Shown here piece by piece: positions 61,912-64,000 of a stretch of DNA of 64,000 nucleotides. The notes under the pieces were generated by a model. It did no database searches, was not told the DNA's origin, and was given only the letters and a program-made list of their open reading frames with translations. Source of the stretch: Streptomyces sp. S.PB5 (GTDB lineage: Bacteria > Actinomycetota > Actinomycetes > Streptomycetales > Streptomycetaceae); contig NZ_JAQMWP010000006.1 in NCBI RefSeq assembly GCF_030403745.1, positions 186,001 through 250,000 on the forward strand. Reading direction: 5' to 3'. Within the stretch, counting starts at the first letter, position 1. The number at the start of each line of letters is the position of its first letter. The position numbers and the translations under genes were made by a program.

Positions 61912-62823
61912 TCAGGTGAGCTGAGCAGTCCTCACCAGCGTCAGTACGACGACCAGGGCGAGGACCAGTGCGCAGGTGCCGTACTGCACCAGGACCCGCC
62001 GCTCGCGCGGGGCATGCAGCATGGCGTAGCCGATGACGACACCGCCGACGAGGCCGCCGATGTGGGCCTGCCAGGAGATGTTGGGCCAGCCGAAGGTGAA
62101 GATCAGGTTGATCACCAGCAGGGCGATGACCGGGCGCATGTCGTAGTTGCGGTGACGCATGAGGACGGCCGTGGCGCCGAAGAGGCCGAAGATCGCGCCG
62201 GAGGCGCCGAGCGAGGGCTGGTTGGCGTCCGCGAGCAGATAGGTCAGTGCGCTGCCGGCCAGGCCGGAGGCGAAGTAGAGCGCGAGGTAGCGGGCACGGC
62301 CGAGGGCTGCTTCGAGGGGTCCGCCGATCCACCACAGGCTGAGCATGTTGAAGATGATGTGGATGTAGCTGCCGTGCAGGAACATCGCCGTCACCAGCCG
62401 GTACCACTGCCCCTCGGCGACGCCCTCGATGTCGCCCAGGACAGGCACGTACGCGCGCCCGATGAGGTCGAAGCTGTCGGTGAAGCGGTCGCCGACGGAG
62501 AGCTGGACGAAGTACACGGCCAGGCAGATGCCGACGAGGACCTTGGTGACGAGCCGCGGGTCCGCCGCGACCGTGCCGCCTGCGAGGGTGCGGGGCATCG
62601 TGGCGTCGGGGCGGTGACCGGTGCCGGAGCCGCCACGGACGCAGTCGGGGCACTGGAAGCCGACGGAGGCGCTGACCATGCATTCGGGGCAGATCGGGCG
62701 CTCGCAGCGGGTGCAGCGGATGCCGGTCTCACGGTCCGGGTGGCGGTAGCAGCCGGGCAGGCCCTGGGCGGGCTCCGGCCCCCGGTCCTCCGGGCCCCGT
62801 GGGCTGCCTGGCACCTGGTCCAT
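61912..62823 (-). CDS. Rhomboid protease with N-terminal zinc finger
   Basis: A 303-residue intramembrane protease. A zinc finger of B-box-like spacing (Cys25, His28, Cys37, Cys40, Cys45, Cys48, Cys58, Cys61) precedes about seven membrane segments. Rhomboid catalytic residues are Ser208 in LGASGAIFG and His254 in WQAHIGGLVGG; the HGSYIHIIFNMLSLWWIGG loop is typical. It cleaves within membrane helices; the substrate is unknown. The ATG at 62823 has AGGGGACTTC upstream; a further ATG at 62922 lacks one. Confidence 0.93.
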   Translation of the reverse strand: MDQVPGSPRGPEDRGPEPAQGLPGCYRHPDRETGIRCTRCERPICPECMVSASVGFQCPDCVRGGSGTGHRPDATMPRTLAGGTVAADPRLVTKVLVGICLAVYFVQLSVGDRFTDSFDLIGRAYVPVLGDIEGVAEGQWYRLVTAMFLHGSYIHIIFNMLSLWWIGGPLEAALGRARYLALYFASGLAGSALTYLLADANQPSLGASGAIFGLFGATAVLMRHRNYDMRPVIALLVINLIFTFGWPNISWQAHIGGLVGGVVIGYAMLHAPRERRVLVQYGTCALVLALVVVLTLVRTAQLT

Positions 62824-62934
62824 GAAGTCCCCTAAGTCGTCGAATGCAATGAATCCGCCCCGCCCATCCATACGGACGAGCGAGGCGTTTGGTTCCCTGC
62901 GGGCGTCGGCGTCGCTGGTCACGCGCCGTCGGGC

Positions 62935-63468
62935 TCAGCCCTCGCGGGTCTCGACGATGACCGTCTCGATGACGACGTCTGTCACCGGACGGTGGTTGGG
63001 TTTGGTGGTCGGGACACCGGCGATGTCGTCCACGACCTTGCGGCTGCCCGCGTCGGTGACCTCGCCGAAGATGGTGTGCTTGCGGTTCAGCCAGGCCGTC
63101 GGGGAGACGGTGATGAAGAACTGCGAACCGTTGGTACCCGGGCCGGCGTTGGCCATGGCGAGCAGGTAGGGCTTGTCGAAGCGCAGGTCAGGGTGGAACT
63201 CGTCCTCGAACTCGTAGCCGGGGCCGCCGATGCCGGTGCCCAGCGGGTCGCCGCCCTGGATCATGAAGCCGCTGATGATGCGGTGGAAGACCGTGCCGTC
63301 GTAGAGCCTCGCGGTGGACACGTCACCGGTGCCGGGGTGAGTCCATGTGCGCTCGCCCTGAGCAAGCTCGACGAAGTTCTTCACCGTCCGGGGGGCGTGG
63401 TTCGGCAGAAGCCGGACTTCGATGTCGCCGTGGTTGGTCCTCAGGGTGGCGTAGAGCTGCTCGGCCAC
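62935..63468 (-). CDS. ppiA: Cyclophilin-type peptidyl-prolyl isomerase
   Basis: A 177-residue cytoplasmic cyclophilin. Active-site parts are visible: VFHRIISGFMIQGGDPLGTG, LAMANAGPGTNGSQFFIT and the TAWLNRKHTIFGEV end. A ten-residue loop typical of actinobacterial PpiA is seen (QGERTWTHPGTG). It catalyses proline isomerisation in protein folding. The GTG at 63468 has GGGAAGGCAG upstream. It lies upstream of the rhomboid gene on the same strand with 111 bp between them, as in S. coelicolor. Confidence 0.94.
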   Translation of the reverse strand: MAEQLYATLRTNHGDIEVRLLPNHAPRTVKNFVELAQGERTWTHPGTGDVSTARLYDGTVFHRIISGFMIQGGDPLGTGIGGPGYEFEDEFHPDLRFDKPYLLAMANAGPGTNGSQFFITVSPTAWLNRKHTIFGEVTDAGSRKVVDDIAGVPTTKPNHRPVTDVVIETVIVETREG

Positions 63469-63833
63469 GATCTGCCTTCCCTTGCCTTTTGTGTGACCCC
63501 TCGATCCTTGCACGGTCGGCAGGTTCCGTCGCCCGCCGTCCCCTTCCCGCCGTCCGTTGCGGAGTGTCGCTTGCAGAAAACCGGTCGAGTACGCCCGGGC
63601 CGGGAGCGCTCGGCGGCGATCCGTGGCATTGTCGACGACAAGCTCCCGTTGCCCCGTATTCATCCGCTATTGCATGTGATCGGTTCTTCAGCAGCGCTTG
63701 ATCGTAGATCGTCTGGAGTCAGCGTCCATGACCCGGATGCCCGCCCTCACATGCCCCGGTCCCCGTTGCCAGGCATGATCCGTAAAAGGGTGGAAAGTCG
63801 AAATACCGTACGCCACCGAGGAGGAGGATTCCC
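63469..63833. promoter_or_regulatory. Divergent region between ppiA and a DUF5324 gene
   Basis: This 365-bp gap holds the two divergent promoters. Short frames crossing it lack conserved sequence. A GAGGAGGAGG ribosome site precedes the DUF5324 start. I see only short imperfect repeats such as GATCGTAGATCGTC at about 63702. Confidence 0.4.
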
Positions 63834-64000
63834 GTGACCCGCATCGACAGCGTGCGCGCCGCGACCGGTTCGGCGAAGGACAGCGTGCTGCACGCCGCGG
63901 AAGTGGTGGCGCCCTACGCCGACACGGCCAAGGACAGGGCCGCGCACTACGCACACGAGGCACGCGTACGGCTCGCGCCGAAGGTGTCGCAGGCGGCCGA
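63834..64000 (+). CDS. DUF5324-family protein (partial, 5' end)
   Basis: The first 55 residues from the GTG at 63834 (MTRIDSVRAATGSAKDSVLH, then AAEVVAPYADTAKDRAAHYAHEARVRLAPKVSQAA) match the start of the Streptomyces DUF5324 family: amphipathic helical repeats rich in Ala, Lys and Asp, as in apolipoprotein- or LEA-like proteins. GAGGAGGAGG lies seven bases upstream. The gene runs off the window. Function unknown. Confidence 0.8.
   Translation, partial: MTRIDSVRAATGSAKDSVLHAAEVVAPYADTAKDRAAHYAHEARVRLAPKVSQAA

Overview
The window is chromosomal DNA of a Streptomyces or very close relative, close to the replication origin. It is very GC-rich with G/C at almost every third codon position, has many ATGA/GTGA stop-start overlaps and GTG/TTG starts, and encodes mycothiol-dependent, class E sortase, CrgA and Bpa/PafE-type proteins. 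From memory, gene order follows Streptomyces coelicolor about SCO3810-SCO3857: two BCKDH clusters, bkdR, paa genes, fhaA-fhaB-pstP-ftsW/rodA-pbpA-pknB, class E sortases, trpG, crgA, rhomboid, ppiA. A perfect parS 14-mer, a near-parS and a cluster of DnaA boxes agree with an origin-proximal position. I see no insertion sequence, prophage, CRISPR array or secondary-metabolite cluster.

Layout. 1-8.6 kb: end of a LuxR-type regulator, a DUF6458 membrane protein, a LURP-one-like protein, a nitrilase-family amidohydrolase, a mycothiol-dependent enzyme, a methyltransferase, an MFS exporter with its GntR regulator, a secreted K15-like DD-transpeptidase, and a GNAT pair. 8.6-13.8 kb: two divergent membrane Ser/Thr kinases, an APH-fold kinase and a PNPOx-like protein. 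13.9-18.5 kb: an orphan NarL-type response regulator divergent from bkdABC (E1alpha, E1beta, E2), with a 22-bp perfect dyad between them. 18.5-27.2 kb: proteasome activator Bpa, PadR regulator, secreted Pro-rich protein, quinone oxidoreductase, a DrrAB-type ABC exporter, then a translationally coupled NTP-transferase/moeA/K+-channel operon holding the parS site. 27.2-31.4 kb: a second BCKDH cluster (bkdFGH), divergent from bkdR (Lrp/AsnC).

31.4-43.4 kb is a phenylacetate catabolic region: a TetR regulator coupled to paaH, divergent paaN, a TrmH/HTTM/DUF5819 set, paaABCDE and an acyl-CoA dehydrogenase. ACCGA-N4-TCGGT palindromes lie in front of paaH/paaN, paaA and bkdF/bkdR, which suggests one TetR regulator oversees phenylacetate degradation and possibly touches branched-chain keto-acid oxidation. 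43.4-48.3 kb holds a rhodanese, a J-like protein, a gene with no canonical start, DUF2252, HxlR/azoreductase and a tRNA-Leu(CAG).

48.7-57 kb is the cell-wall growth and signalling operon (FhaA, FhaB, PstP, FtsW/RodA, PBP, PknB with four PASTA repeats); a PknA gene is not present between pbpA and pknB. 57-61.3 kb, on the other strand, has three class E sortases, trpG/pabA, a 53-residue membrane protein and a DUF881 protein. crgA, the DnaA-box cluster, a zinc-finger rhomboid protease, a cyclophilin and the start of a DUF5324 gene finish the window.
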